Below are positions 55,155-64,000 of a stretch of 64,000 nucleotides of DNA, piece after piece. This stretch comes from Drechslerella dactyloides. Taxonomy: Eukaryota > Ascomycota > Orbiliomycetes > Orbiliales > Orbiliaceae. The number at the start of each line of letters is the position of its first letter. Within the stretch, counting starts at the first letter, position 1. The stretch covers positions 806,001 to 870,000 of the forward strand of contig JAGTWJ010000011.1 in NCBI GenBank assembly GCA_020064725.1, given 5' to 3'. The notes beneath the pieces are model-generated. The model worked only from the letters and a program-made list of their open reading frames with translations, was not told where the DNA came from and searched no databases. The position numbers and the translations under genes are program-made.

Positions 55155-57920
55155 ATGGACATCAACAAACTCCTGAACCCGTCCGCCCGAGGGCCGGCCG
55201 GTCCCTATGACAGTCTGGACGAAGAATCCGGGCACGTGCACTCTAGCAAGTCGTCCTCAACTTCATCGAGGGTTTCCCGACAGACTGGAACTCCCAGAGG
55301 CCCGTCCGACGAGCATGCTAGATATCACAAATATGCAACCATCGGCAGCTCGAGTGCTGGGTCCATGACGGCTCGCAGCTCCATCTCCAGTCTCTCGAGT
55401 TTCCAGTCTTCGGCCAGCCTCACGACAATGTCCAGCACGGGGTCCATCTCGAAAGGCTCTCTGGGCTCGCCCATCCGCGAAACATTAGGACGGCCGAAGC
55501 CAGATTTCAAAATCCCAATCTACGGTTTCGACGTGACCCAGATCAGCGCCCGGCCCGTCCCTCGTGGGCTCTATACTCCCAGCGAGTCTGATTGCAGCCC
55601 TTCGACGACTGCCGTCTCCCAGTACTTTCCATCGTACTCGGATCCGACCCAAGATCGATACGTAAGGGAGGAGCTGCCCGGCTCGGGCTTGAACACTCTT
55701 GCCGCTCTCGCGACCAGCCAGGATCTCAAGCAGCATCCGCTGAAGACAGAACACGTCGATATCACGTTTGTCTCACCTTCTGCACCCTATGAAGGAGCGT
55801 CGTCTTGTTCGTATGTCTCTCAGCTCCGACAACGGGCAGATCTTGTCCCGAAACAAACTGCTGGGTTCAAGCATATCTCGAGCCAGGATGTTTATGCCAT
55901 GAGCAAGCTGCAGCTTTCGAGCACACCTGGGATGTTGTCGCCTCCAGGCTCGGGCAGCCTCTCGCCGACGCCTACTGCTAGTGCCCTGAATCTCGATGCG
56001 GAGCCGCAGTGTTCTTACGTCGAAGACTGCAACACCATGTCGCCTTTGAGGAAAGTGGTCTCGCATATTTTTGGACGGAACAAACTCTCAACACGGCAAA
56101 TTCCTAGAAACATTTGGGTGTATTACTGCCGGAAGCATTACCAACGGTCCCGCTACCGTGATCTCAAAGGCTTTGCAAAACTCCAATGCGATCTGGTCCA
56201 AAAGCAGGTTGACCGGCTGGATGCCTGGGGAGGAGTCGAGGACTGGGTAATCAAGGTCCGACGGCGAGAAGAAATACGCATCTCCAAGGAGAACAAGGCA
56301 GCAGTTTCGCGTGGCAGCGGGCTGGACGACTTTGACGAGGATGACTGCTCTCGTCGCAGCTCCCTTTCCCAGGGGTCGTCCGACAGCCACTGGATATCCC
56401 ATATGACCGGAGCCGGGAAAACAATCAAGGATGTTCGCTTTCTGTTACAACGAATTGAGATTGAGATTATCGATCGCGGCGGCGTGTTTCCCGACGTGGA
56501 GATCCTTCCCAACGTCCGACCGTCGGCTATTGCTGGCGATATGAGCACTCTGTCTGGAGCTTCGGAGTCCGGCCATAGCCTGGGGCCTATTCTTGAAGGT
56601 TCGAAGTCTAGACGGCCGAGAGGTTCGCTGATAGATGCCTTCATCTCTCCTCGCAAGCAACTTCCTTCTAGGAGGTCGCTTGAAGAAGCTATGGTTGTAA
56701 CGGGCTCCACTGTCTCCGCTCAAGCCAAACTCCAGAAGTCTAGCCGGCCCGCCTTTGCCCAAGAATTTTCTCCACCGTCTATGGACGAGGATGACAACTA
56801 CTCCCGGACAAGGCCCAAGCGCAAGGCCAGCAAGCCGCTTCCGATAACGGTTCTTCCACCTGATGAGGTGTCTTATATGCCGGAGAACTATCATGGCTAT
56901 GGGTATCCGGATCCATCTGCTCACCAAGCAACGGACCCTGCTGCGGAGCATGAAAAGTTGATGAAGTTCCGATCAAAGCGGGCTCGGCCTGGCATCACCG
57001 GCTTTCCCAACTATCCTGATGGCTGGCAGGGACCGCTCTCTCCGGTGCCAAGTCGAAGAAACTCGCTGGACCTCGAAAGCGATAACCCGCCGTTGCCTGT
57101 TCTGGCCGAGAAGGTTGAGGAGCAGCTTCGCTCGCCGTCGATGGAAGACGTCACTCTTAATATCCCCATCGAGTCTTCGAAGACTACCGGAGAAGCATTC
57201 TGCGCTTTTGAGCAGAAAGATCTCAAGATTGTTCTCGTCACACCGCCTCCCAGTGCTTACGGTGACTGCCCTCAGACATCTGGTGACAACGTGGAGCTCA
57301 CTGCCGACGGTGAAATTGACCACCTTGGTGTTTATACGGTTCAGCCACTGCTGGCTCTCGACTCCGAGTCTGACCGTCCTGTTCTGGCGATAGAAGTGCC
57401 ACAGCACGTCCGCGACTTTGTCATGGGAAGCTGGAGCAGGAAGCGGGCTGTACGGATGAAGAATCTCTTCGGTGATCAGATCGCCAGACCGACAGAGTCG
57501 ACTCGATTGGTCGGATACCAGTCGCGCGACTCGCGACGGAAATCCACTCCTTCCGGAAAGAGTTCTCTTTCGAAGAGAGCCGGCGGCCAGGCGCAGGACT
57601 ATGTCGAGTACGCCAAGGAGACAGTTCGCTCGCGTGTACGAAACCTGCGTACGAGCTTTGCTCTCCAGAGCGAGCCAACGGCCGAGTCGTCGTCCATGGA
57701 GAAGAGGAAGTCCTTTTCCCTCCTCACGAAATGCAACCAAACCCCTCCTATTGCCCCTTCCAGTCGAAGAAGAAGCAGAGCTTCCTCTGCCGGACCAGCT
57801 GGTAGAAGCTCAAGCTCGAACATGCCTGTGCGACGGACTTTGACCATTGCTCCGCCCAAGGCCCCTCAGGAACCGAGCCGCACTTGGACGAGAGGGTCGT
57901 CAAACTCGCGTCCCAACTAA
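55155..57920 (+). CDS. Uncharacterised fungal protein, MDINKLLNP/CRKHYQRSRYR family (putative nuclear regulator)
   Basis: Single exon, 921 aa. I recognise the family pattern but know no established function. The N-terminus MDINKLLNP is a short motif also seen at the start of several fungal transcription regulators. Residues 10-110 are Ser/Thr-rich. The conserved core lies near 295-385: VSHIFGRNKLSTRQIP, WVYYCRKHYQRSRYRD, LQCDLVQKQVDRL and WVIKVRRREE. It is a basic helical region preceded by a CSYVEDC motif, and looks like a nucleic-acid or protein interaction module. The C-terminal half is disordered, with basic patches (RPKRKASK, FRSKRARPG) that could be nuclear signals. A conserved-looking FVMGSWSRKRAVRMKNLFG element lies near residue 755. 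No enzyme motif, membrane segment or signal peptide. The very long upstream region and leader fit a tightly controlled developmental gene (inference). Confidence 0.8.
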   Translation: MDINKLLNPSARGPAGPYDSLDEESGHVHSSKSSSTSSRVSRQTGTPRGPSDEHARYHKYATIGSSSAGSMTARSSISSLSSFQSSASLTTMSSTGSISKGSLGSPIRETLGRPKPDFKIPIYGFDVTQISARPVPRGLYTPSESDCSPSTTAVSQYFPSYSDPTQDRYVREELPGSGLNTLAALATSQDLKQHPLKTEHVDITFVSPSAPYEGASSCSYVSQLRQRADLVPKQTAGFKHISSQDVYAMSKLQLSSTPGMLSPPGSGSLSPTPTASALNLDAEPQCSYVEDCNTMSPLRKVVSHIFGRNKLSTRQIPRNIWVYYCRKHYQRSRYRDLKGFAKLQCDLVQKQVDRLDAWGGVEDWVIKVRRREEIRISKENKAAVSRGSGLDDFDEDDCSRRSSLSQGSSDSHWISHMTGAGKTIKDVRFLLQRIEIEIIDRGGVFPDVEILPNVRPSAIAGDMSTLSGASESGHSLGPILEGSKSRRPRGSLIDAFISPRKQLPSRRSLEEAMVVTGSTVSAQAKLQKSSRPAFAQEFSPPSMDEDDNYSRTRPKRKASKPLPITVLPPDEVSYMPENYHGYGYPDPSAHQATDPAAEHEKLMKFRSKRARPGITGFPNYPDGWQGPLSPVPSRRNSLDLESDNPPLPVLAEKVEEQLRSPSMEDVTLNIPIESSKTTGEAFCAFEQKDLKIVLVTPPPSAYGDCPQTSGDNVELTADGEIDHLGVYTVQPLLALDSESDRPVLAIEVPQHVRDFVMGSWSRKRAVRMKNLFGDQIARPTESTRLVGYQSRDSRRKSTPSGKSSLSKRAGGQAQDYVEYAKETVRSRVRNLRTSFALQSEPTAESSSMEKRKSFSLLTKCNQTPPIAPSSRRRSRASSAGPAGRSSSSNMPVRRTLTIAPPKAPQEPSRTWTRGSSNSRPN

Positions 57921-58572
57921 TACCGGGTAACGTCACTTTTGATATACCCGTGGTTTCTATATACATATATTAAATATCGTATTCTGGAAATATGTTTGGG
58001 CGGTATTGTGAAATTCCACAAAAGAAAAAAAATGTTTTGTTATTTTTGCTCGGGTTTTATCTCTTGATGCAGCGTACCTCACTTTTCATTTTTTTCACAT
58101 TCTCGTTTTCGACCACCACCTTTTTCATTTGCTTGCTGCTACACATAATTATCTTATCGTCTGGGATGAATTGCTTTATATTTCGTTTTAGGCTCTAGGT
58201 GATTCTCTGGATTCGCGGTGCAGCGGCAAAGGTGGTTTCGAATTTTCCTTGGGGATCTTTACCGGATCAGATGGCGCAAAAATCGATAACGTCGACGCCC
58301 TTTTCAGAGAAATGGCTTTCGACCGGACCGGGATTTTCATTATAGCTCTCGATATGTTACTATTACTACTCCTGCAACTACTACTTGCAACAATTACTTA
58401 CGACCCCGGGAAACCCGAAATATTGACAATGATAATATTCATTCACGACCTCGGAACAAAAGAAAATCCAATTCACGACCTCAATTTTCGAAAGCTTCAA
58501 CGACCACAAAGATAAAAGTCAATTTACCTCCCTTCCAATGGACAAGACAAAAACCCACGCCCACCTCTACAT

Positions 58573-58604
58573 ACAAACACACACACACACATGCACACAC
58601 ACAG
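58573..58604. repeat. (CA)n microsatellite
   Basis: Two CA runs broken by one ATG. Confidence 0.85.
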
Positions 58605-59370
58605 GAAAGTCACAAAGCAAACATATGACACTGTTTTGTCTGTTATGTTAAAAGAACAGCAGGGCTCACGCCCTTTTGGGGAAAAGCAGGTGTACTACGA
58701 AGATGTGTGATTATAACAGTATGCTGCTGCTACAGTTGGAATTGAAGTTACAGAAAAGTTATTCTCGAGAGGGGAATGAAGTTGCTTTTTCAGACTACGA
58801 CCGAATTCCTTCGTTTTGTCCCATTTCTCCCTACTTTTCACTCAAAAGCATCCATTCATAAGAAAGAAAAAAAATGAACAAAAAGACACCAAAAAAATGA
58901 GATCGCTACTTACTCCCTTACTTATCGACTGTCGTTTAAGATACAAAAGTTATTTTTATTTATTTTGATGTCCTACTTGTCGTTTGCGCAACGTTTTGAA
59001 CACAGCTCGCTACTGTTGCTCTTTGCTTCGAAGCAGGTCTTGGTGCGATGGTTGCGGTTATCTTTGTCTGTCCGCTTGTTGCAGGCTTTTGCATGATGTC
59101 TACATGTGCGCGCGCTGAATGCCAATGCCGAATCTGAGCGTTACGACATGCATTGCAAGTCAGCTATAGCTATCGTTAGCGGCACGGAGATTCATTTCAT
59201 GTTATCACGGACCAATGATCGGTCTCGGACGGGAGCTCATCTCTATCGTTACGTTACGTTAGTCTAGTGCTATACAGTTCATTTATTGATCGAGTTCCAG
59301 TTGAATACTTTTTCTTCTGAACCCCAACGAAAAGTTTATTGCCTTTGTGTCCCTTTTTTCCAATTTGCAT

Positions 59371-59394
59371 GCGTGCGTGCGTGCGTGCGTGCGT
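59371..59394. repeat. (GCGT)n microsatellite
   Basis: Six perfect GCGT units. Confidence 0.9.
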
Positions 59395-60320
59395 CGTTGA
59401 TCAGGTCACTCGTGCTCGTTCGCTCGATGGGCCGTTCGAGCTGTTTCGCATTGAATTGCCAGGATGGATGGCGGGGCGCCGGCAGCGCTAGTCGGCCGTG
59501 TGTCTGTGGCGAATCATATCGAGCAGTTCGACATACGCGGACCTGCAGGAGTTCGACCGTAGCAGGCATCCCATGCGCGGCTAGCCTGACGTCTGGCCGG
59601 CTCGAGTGACTCTTGCAGATCTGACGTCTCAGCTGACCGGGTGTTGGGTCGATGGACGGGCGGGTTTCGACGTGCGTGCGTGCGCTTGCATTGTGAGTTT
59701 CCGTTCTCGTTTGCGTGCACGTTTGCTGTTGACTTGATCTTTTTTTTTCACTGCTGGGAGCGCTCGCACAGAACGATATATCTCTTGACGTTAGTACTGC
59801 CGCTCTTACTCTTTGTTGAAGTCCTGAAGTCGGTTTTTTTCCTTTGATCCTTTTTTACTTTTTTTTCGACTTGTGCACTCGGAGTCTGGGTTCTGGAGAC
59901 TGACATTTACCGTAACCGGTTCTTCGTCTGCTTCTTCTATGAGCTTTGTACCACCATGGGCGCTTGCCTGCCTTCCTTTAGTAATGCATCGTCTATCGTT
60001 CTCTTTTCCTTTTCTACTTCTTCCCTTTCCTTTACCCTTGTTTTCTCTGCAAAGTTTCTTTAACTCTCCTTGATCACGTCGGTTTACTCCTTTTCAGCAG
60101 GCGGGATGGGTCGTATTGTTGAGAACCCAGTTTTTTTGAGCGCACGTTTGAAGGGTTTTGAATATTACGGATGCACGATATCGACGAGTGCATGATGGAT
60201 GAATGCGCTTGAGCGGTGCATCGACGCATGCACGCATGCATGCTAGCGGTGGTGAACCGCGAGTGGAAGTGTGCGTGAACGAGCGAGTGAGCGAGAGAGA
60301 GAGTCAGTGAGAGCGGAGTG

Positions 60321-60352
60321 AGCTTGAGCATAAGCATGAGCATGAGCGTGAG
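60321..60352. repeat. (GAGCAT)n imperfect repeat
   Basis: Five near-copies of a GAGCAT-like hexamer (GAGCTT, GAGCAT, AAGCAT, GAGCAT, GAGCGT). Confidence 0.75.
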
Positions 60353-60407
60353 GCTATGAGATGAGATGCAGGCTGGCTTACGTCTTTCCCTTGTAGTTAA
60401 GACTACG

Positions 60408-60428
60408 AATCAATCAATCAATCAATCA
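60408..60428. repeat. (AATC)n microsatellite
   Basis: Five AATC units; a second partial AATC cluster lies at 60866-60882 beside the stop codon of the next gene. Confidence 0.85.
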
Positions 60429-60880
60429 AATAAAGTTAAATCAAATAATTGCATCAGGAGTACTCGAGTTGGACGTGTCTGTTATCACATGCAAGGCGGA
60501 TGAGTCTGCTAGCTGATCACTGATTTAGAGGAGAGAACATCATAGCATGGAAGAAGAAAGCCTGAGGGGCGATTAATTAGAGCTATAGTGGAGACTGCCA
60601 CGGCAGGTCGAATAGCGAGCTCGGATGAGTCCATGAAATCAACCGACCCACCGCTCGTCTGTTTCGATCTTCCTGAACTTCGCCGTATGTTATATGTATG
60701 TACGTATGGGTGTATGTGTGCATACGACTGTCGTCGCTGCTATCTGCATGGAACAACCAAAGGAAAAACGCATGCGTATGTCCGTCCGCCTCATCTTATC
60801 CCATCCATCCTATCTCAGCCAAACACGATGCAAACTGATTGATATAATTCATTATGATAGATCAAATTCAATTCAATCAA

Positions 60881-61507
60881 TCAACTCCGTCCGAACCAGC
60901 CTTTCGCCTTCGAGGCGCTGTCCTGGATCTTCCTGTCGGCCTCGTCAATCTTCGCCTGGACTTCCGTCTGGGCTTTCTTGCGCTCGGCTTCCAGCTTCGC
61001 TTGAGCTTCCTCGAGCTTGTGCTTGCCGTAGTCGCTTGCGGAGGATGCGGAGGCTCTGGCGGAGTCGAAGGCTTGCTGCGCGTGTTCTCTAGCTTTCGTG
61101 GCGTCCTCTACATAGCAACAATAATGTAAGTGACGTTCTTGACTCGTGAGCTTCGTAGAGGAAGTAAATAGGTGTACGTACGCTCAATTTTGGCCTCAAG
61201 AACCTTCGCGTCGCCGCCTTGGGATGTCCAGTAGTAGTATCCGCCGCCGAGAGCCGCTGCGGCACCGAGGAAGATTGGCACTCTATGATAACCGGTTAGC
61301 GCGTGATCAATCGAGGGTGCGTATAAGCAAGTAAGTGCATGGGAACCGCGCATGCATAGTGTACGGCTAAATGCGCAGATCTGCGTACGTGTCGCAGGGT
61401 ATCGGGTGTCATCGCAATAAGCGATGAGGTGCGACAATGCACCCCGCATCATATCGCGCAAACGGGGCGTGCGTCGGATGTGTATAGACTCACTTCTTTC
61501 CAGACAT
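60881..61507 (-). CDS. Small single-TM, amphipathic-helix protein (calcofluor-white-hypersensitivity-like)
   Basis: Exons (descending) 61507-61494, 61282-61182, 61107-60881; 113 aa. The first coding exon is 14 nt (MSGK plus two bases). Residues 6-25 (VPIFLGAAAALGGGYYYWTS) form one short Gly/Ala-rich membrane helix directly after a basic start, as in mitochondrial or tail-facing membrane proteins. The rest is a long Ala/Lys/Glu/Gln helix with an 11-residue-like LEA/apolipoprotein periodicity (ATKAREHAQQAFDSA, LEEAQAKLEAERKKAQ, VQAKIDEADRKIQDSASKAKGWFGRS). Short proteins of this build are annotated in Aspergillus as calcofluor white hypersensitive protein; I rely on memory for that, so the name is tentative. 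Exon joining is frame-consistent and all splice signals are good. Confidence 0.75.
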
Positions 61508-62238
61508 GGTTGCTAGTGACGAGATGTCGTGAATTTACAATAGTGTTCAAAAGTCAAGTGATGCGCCTGATGGGTGTGCGAAGAGGACGGTGGGCGGAAG
61601 ACGGAGGTGGAAGAGGAGGGGGTCGCTGCGGGTTTTAAGCTAAGGTCGCGCGCCGCTGGAGTTTGTTGGAATGTTGCATCTGGAAGAATGACGTAGGACT
61701 GGTATGAAGCTTGGTGGTATGATAGGTACCTTCCGTCTTGTGTACCCTGCCCTTTGCATTCTTCACATTCTAGAGCGGCATCAGCAATTCAGACCCTGCA
61801 GCCGGCTCAAGCATCTGCTGAATTCACTTCGTGTCTGCTTTATTCAATATCCTTTTTGTAGTAGATGTCGACATCGACACTGACTAAGGTATTACGTAAT
61901 CGTTCTACAAAATATTAGCGTCAGGCCTGACAGCCGCGACGCAGTTAAGGGGTGATCCACGGCGCTGATTCGCGACCCTTATTGGGTTAACTTATGCGTC
62001 AATCGTGCATTACAACCTGCGGCGAATATTATACATGCAAGGTTGCAAGTAGCAATGCTATAGAGAGTCAATTCGCATGCATGCATCCAATGTCGAGGCT
62101 GGTAAAAATGTTACAAATTTCCACGATCGATAGTAAGGCGATACATTACGCTCAAAAATCGGTATATCGGAAGCCTGGAGTAATCTGACGTTGAGGATTG
62201 TCCAAAGAGAAAAGAGGTAGAAGGGTTAGAAATCTTAG
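61508..62238. other. Intergenic, no feature seen
   Basis: Promoter of the leftward small-protein gene and 3' flank of the kinase-like gene. No coding segment, repeat array or RNA gene supported. Confidence 0.55.
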
Positions 62239-63960
62239 CTAGATCGAAATGCTCATGTCGAGTATGTTGGTGACCTGACAGTGCTCAGATTGATCGAGAG
62301 GCTCGTCTTCGCCCACTGGAAGCAGGAACTCAAAATCGAGGAGTTTGATCGTCTGGTCTTTTCTGTTCCAGAGAATATTATCCTTACGCGGGTCTCCTTG
62401 TTGCAGATCATGACTTCGAAGAAAGTTGTGGGCTTTGACGAGCTCTTGCCGAAATACTCGTTTTCCCGGTCCGAGAAGTCCTCCCACATTTTGTTCGAAA
62501 ACGCTTCACCCGGTTCCTTCTTCAGAATTATGATTCTACCGTTTTGTAGTTTGTTTGCCAGAATTACATTGCCGTAATCCAACAAGGTCGCGATGTATGG
62601 GGATCCTTCCAGTTCCGCGTATGAGTCTAGCTCCCTCTCAAACCCATACCGGTTCCATAAACTGGTTGCAGCGACATGTTAGTTGATGAGTCGAATAGTA
62701 CTGGGGAAAGAAGGATGCTCGGGTTGGTTTGTATTTCACTTACGCATCCCAAATTCTGTCTGGCCAGAACTTCACAATGACATCGACACCCAACCATTTA
62801 CCCTCTAGAACGAGCTTACCAAGGTCTCCTTTTCGTATAATCCTCTTGCACTCCACCACTCCAGTGGGTGTGTCCTCGCGTCCGTATAGGATCGAGTTTG
62901 CGGAAAATTTCGAAACGAGGGATACGACCGTTTCTCGCGATCCTTCTTTGTTATCGGCTGACAAGGTCGGCCCACTGCTTGTCTGCCAGTCTGCGGGGAA
63001 GGGAGATGGTTGAGACATGCTTCTTGCGACACTAGCAGGCATGCTCAACTACGAAGTACATTATCAGTGTTCGGCCTATATTAACAAATTGCTAAATACT
63101 TACTTAGGTATCCAGACAGCTAAACCCACTTACCAGATCCCTATCAAAATCAGCTCTCTCGTTAAAGGTATATGTGGACGTGCTCGCCAGATGTCCAAGG
63201 TAAAAGAAACATTGGCGAACGCTTGGACGCTGTGCCGTGTGATGGAGTGCGGGGGACAGTTCGAAGCGGTAGTCATCCGTTCGATTTACGAAAACCGTGT
63301 AGTCATAGGTAGAGAGGACTCCGTATTTTAGCCTAAGCGATCTCATATATCCAGCCAGTTGACCTATATAGTCGGAGAGAATAGTAAGTCATCTATGCAA
63401 CAGATAGCCACTAGAGGCAGTAGCGTGAACGGGAGATTACCCATGGGAACTTTCAAGTGATCACGCCCGACTTCCAAGGAGAGAGCCCATGGAGTTCCCA
63501 ACACTCCGACAATCCTGGCTGAGGTATCCGCCCCATCTACAAGCGAGACTATGAAATCGGGAGCATCCATCTCCCCCTGGAACCATAAGTGCCGAAATTG
63601 TCGGTCAATTTGTGCATCGTGGAATCGAAAATTCCGTAGCCCATCGATCTCAGAACATGCCCAGGCCTTTCCGACAACATGGCCTACATGTTGATAAAAC
63701 CTGCCGCTGACGCCGCTGTCGCTACCGACGATAACGTGGTCGGCTGCGGTATCGTTTAACAGGACTCGTAGGCCGTCGAGGGCTACTTGGCTGAAGAAGG
63801 CGTTGACATCATCCTCAAATTTGCTCCATTCGAACAAGAACCTTTGGTCTACACGATCCCGTCGCGTGTTCGGGTGGGCGAATCGGGCACCAGGAATAGT
63901 CGTAAGAGGCGGAAGGGGTTGCCTTAGTTGTGATCGGACGGCTTCTTCGCGGCGTGCCAT
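62239..63960 (-). pseudogene. Nuclease-like / kinase-like fusion gene with a frameshift
   Basis: Exons (descending) 63960-63441, 63363-63134, 63048-62744, 62661-62239; about 492 codons if the frame were intact. The N-terminal part (about 1-250) resembles fungal PD-(D/E)xK restriction-like domains: DAPDFIVSLVDG, then GVLGTPW where relatives (from memory) have a GEIK/EVKxPW-like motif, then QLAGYMRSLRLKYGVLSTYDYTVFVNR. The C-terminal part is a kinase-like fold with a GKLVLEGKWLGVDVIVKFW strand region, catalytic loop HDLQQGDPRKDNILW and LLDFE in place of DFG, as in aminoglycoside-phosphotransferase-like and FunK1-type fungal proteins. In the last exon, near 62461-62464, the frame slips by exactly one missing base in an A-run between SDRE and VFRQELVK. 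No intron explains it. Pseudogene, strain defect or sequencing error are all possible. Confidence 0.65.
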
Positions 63961-64000
63961 CAGGAGAAACGGTGGTGATCAAGGTTTGAGGGGGGATTCT

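Larger units (their letters stand above)
57921..60880. other. 3-kb convergent intergenic region with simple repeats
   Basis: Lies between two genes pointing toward each other, where fungi normally have a few hundred bases. T-rich 3' flank (57980-58200), then (CA)n, (GCGT)n, (GAGCAT)n and (AATC)n repeats and pyrimidine tracts (59730-60070). No coding segment supported; it may hold a non-coding or very small gene. Confidence 0.45.

Overview
The window is nuclear DNA of a filamentous ascomycete (Pezizomycotina). Most genes carry several short introns (about 50-130 nt) with GTANGT-like donors and CTAAC/CTGAC-like branch points. The proteins are typical fungal orthologues (Ste7, Mrc1, Spt6, Get3, Snf7, Apm3, GCP3), and several families are found mainly in Pezizomycotina. 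Class or genus cannot be fixed from the sequence alone. I support 22 protein-coding genes (one frameshifted at the right edge), one decayed coding remnant and one intron-containing tRNA-Arg. Exon structures were built by hand from splice signals and reading frame. In every intact spliced model the exon lengths sum to a multiple of three.

Left part (1-14.9 kb): a complete cytosolic-type trifunctional C1-tetrahydrofolate synthase, a DUF7704 four-helix membrane protein, deoxyribose-phosphate aldolase, an uncharacterised acidic protein, tRNA-Arg(TCG), a secreted GH3 beta-glucosidase and an orphan retropepsin-like protein. Next to the last lies a decayed Gln/Pro-rich and coiled-coil reading frame.

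Middle part (14.9-44.4 kb): a dense block of housekeeping genes. They are MRC1 (replication checkpoint), APM3 (AP-3 mu), a DMAC1/DMO2-like mitochondrial membrane protein, STE7 (MAPKK), SPT6, a DUF7918-like protein, an SDR reductase, a 2OG-Fe(II) dioxygenase, SNF7 (ESCRT-III), GCP3/SPC98 (gamma-tubulin complex), GET3 (tail-anchored protein targeting) and SCL1 (20S proteasome alpha1). Several are divergent pairs with compact shared promoters: APM3/DMAC1-like, 2OG/SNF7 and GET3/SCL1. STE7/SPT6 diverge across a larger 2.3-kb gap.

Right part (44.4-64 kb): the character changes. About 10.8 kb has no supportable gene and is rich in simple repeats and pyrimidine tracts. It leads into a single-exon 921-aa gene of an uncharacterised fungal family (N-terminal MDINKLLNP motif, basic central core). 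That gene appears to have a long leader with CT-box, candidate introns and uORFs, the layout typical of fungal developmental regulators. A further 3-kb repeat-rich gap, a small single-TM helical protein and a frameshifted, probably inactive nuclease-like/kinase-like fusion gene close the window.

The genes do not form a metabolic cluster. The most unusual signals are the 10.8-kb gene-free region with its regulator, the orphan retropepsin gene beside a decayed frame, the damaged fusion gene, and frequent AAG 3' splice sites and micro-exons.
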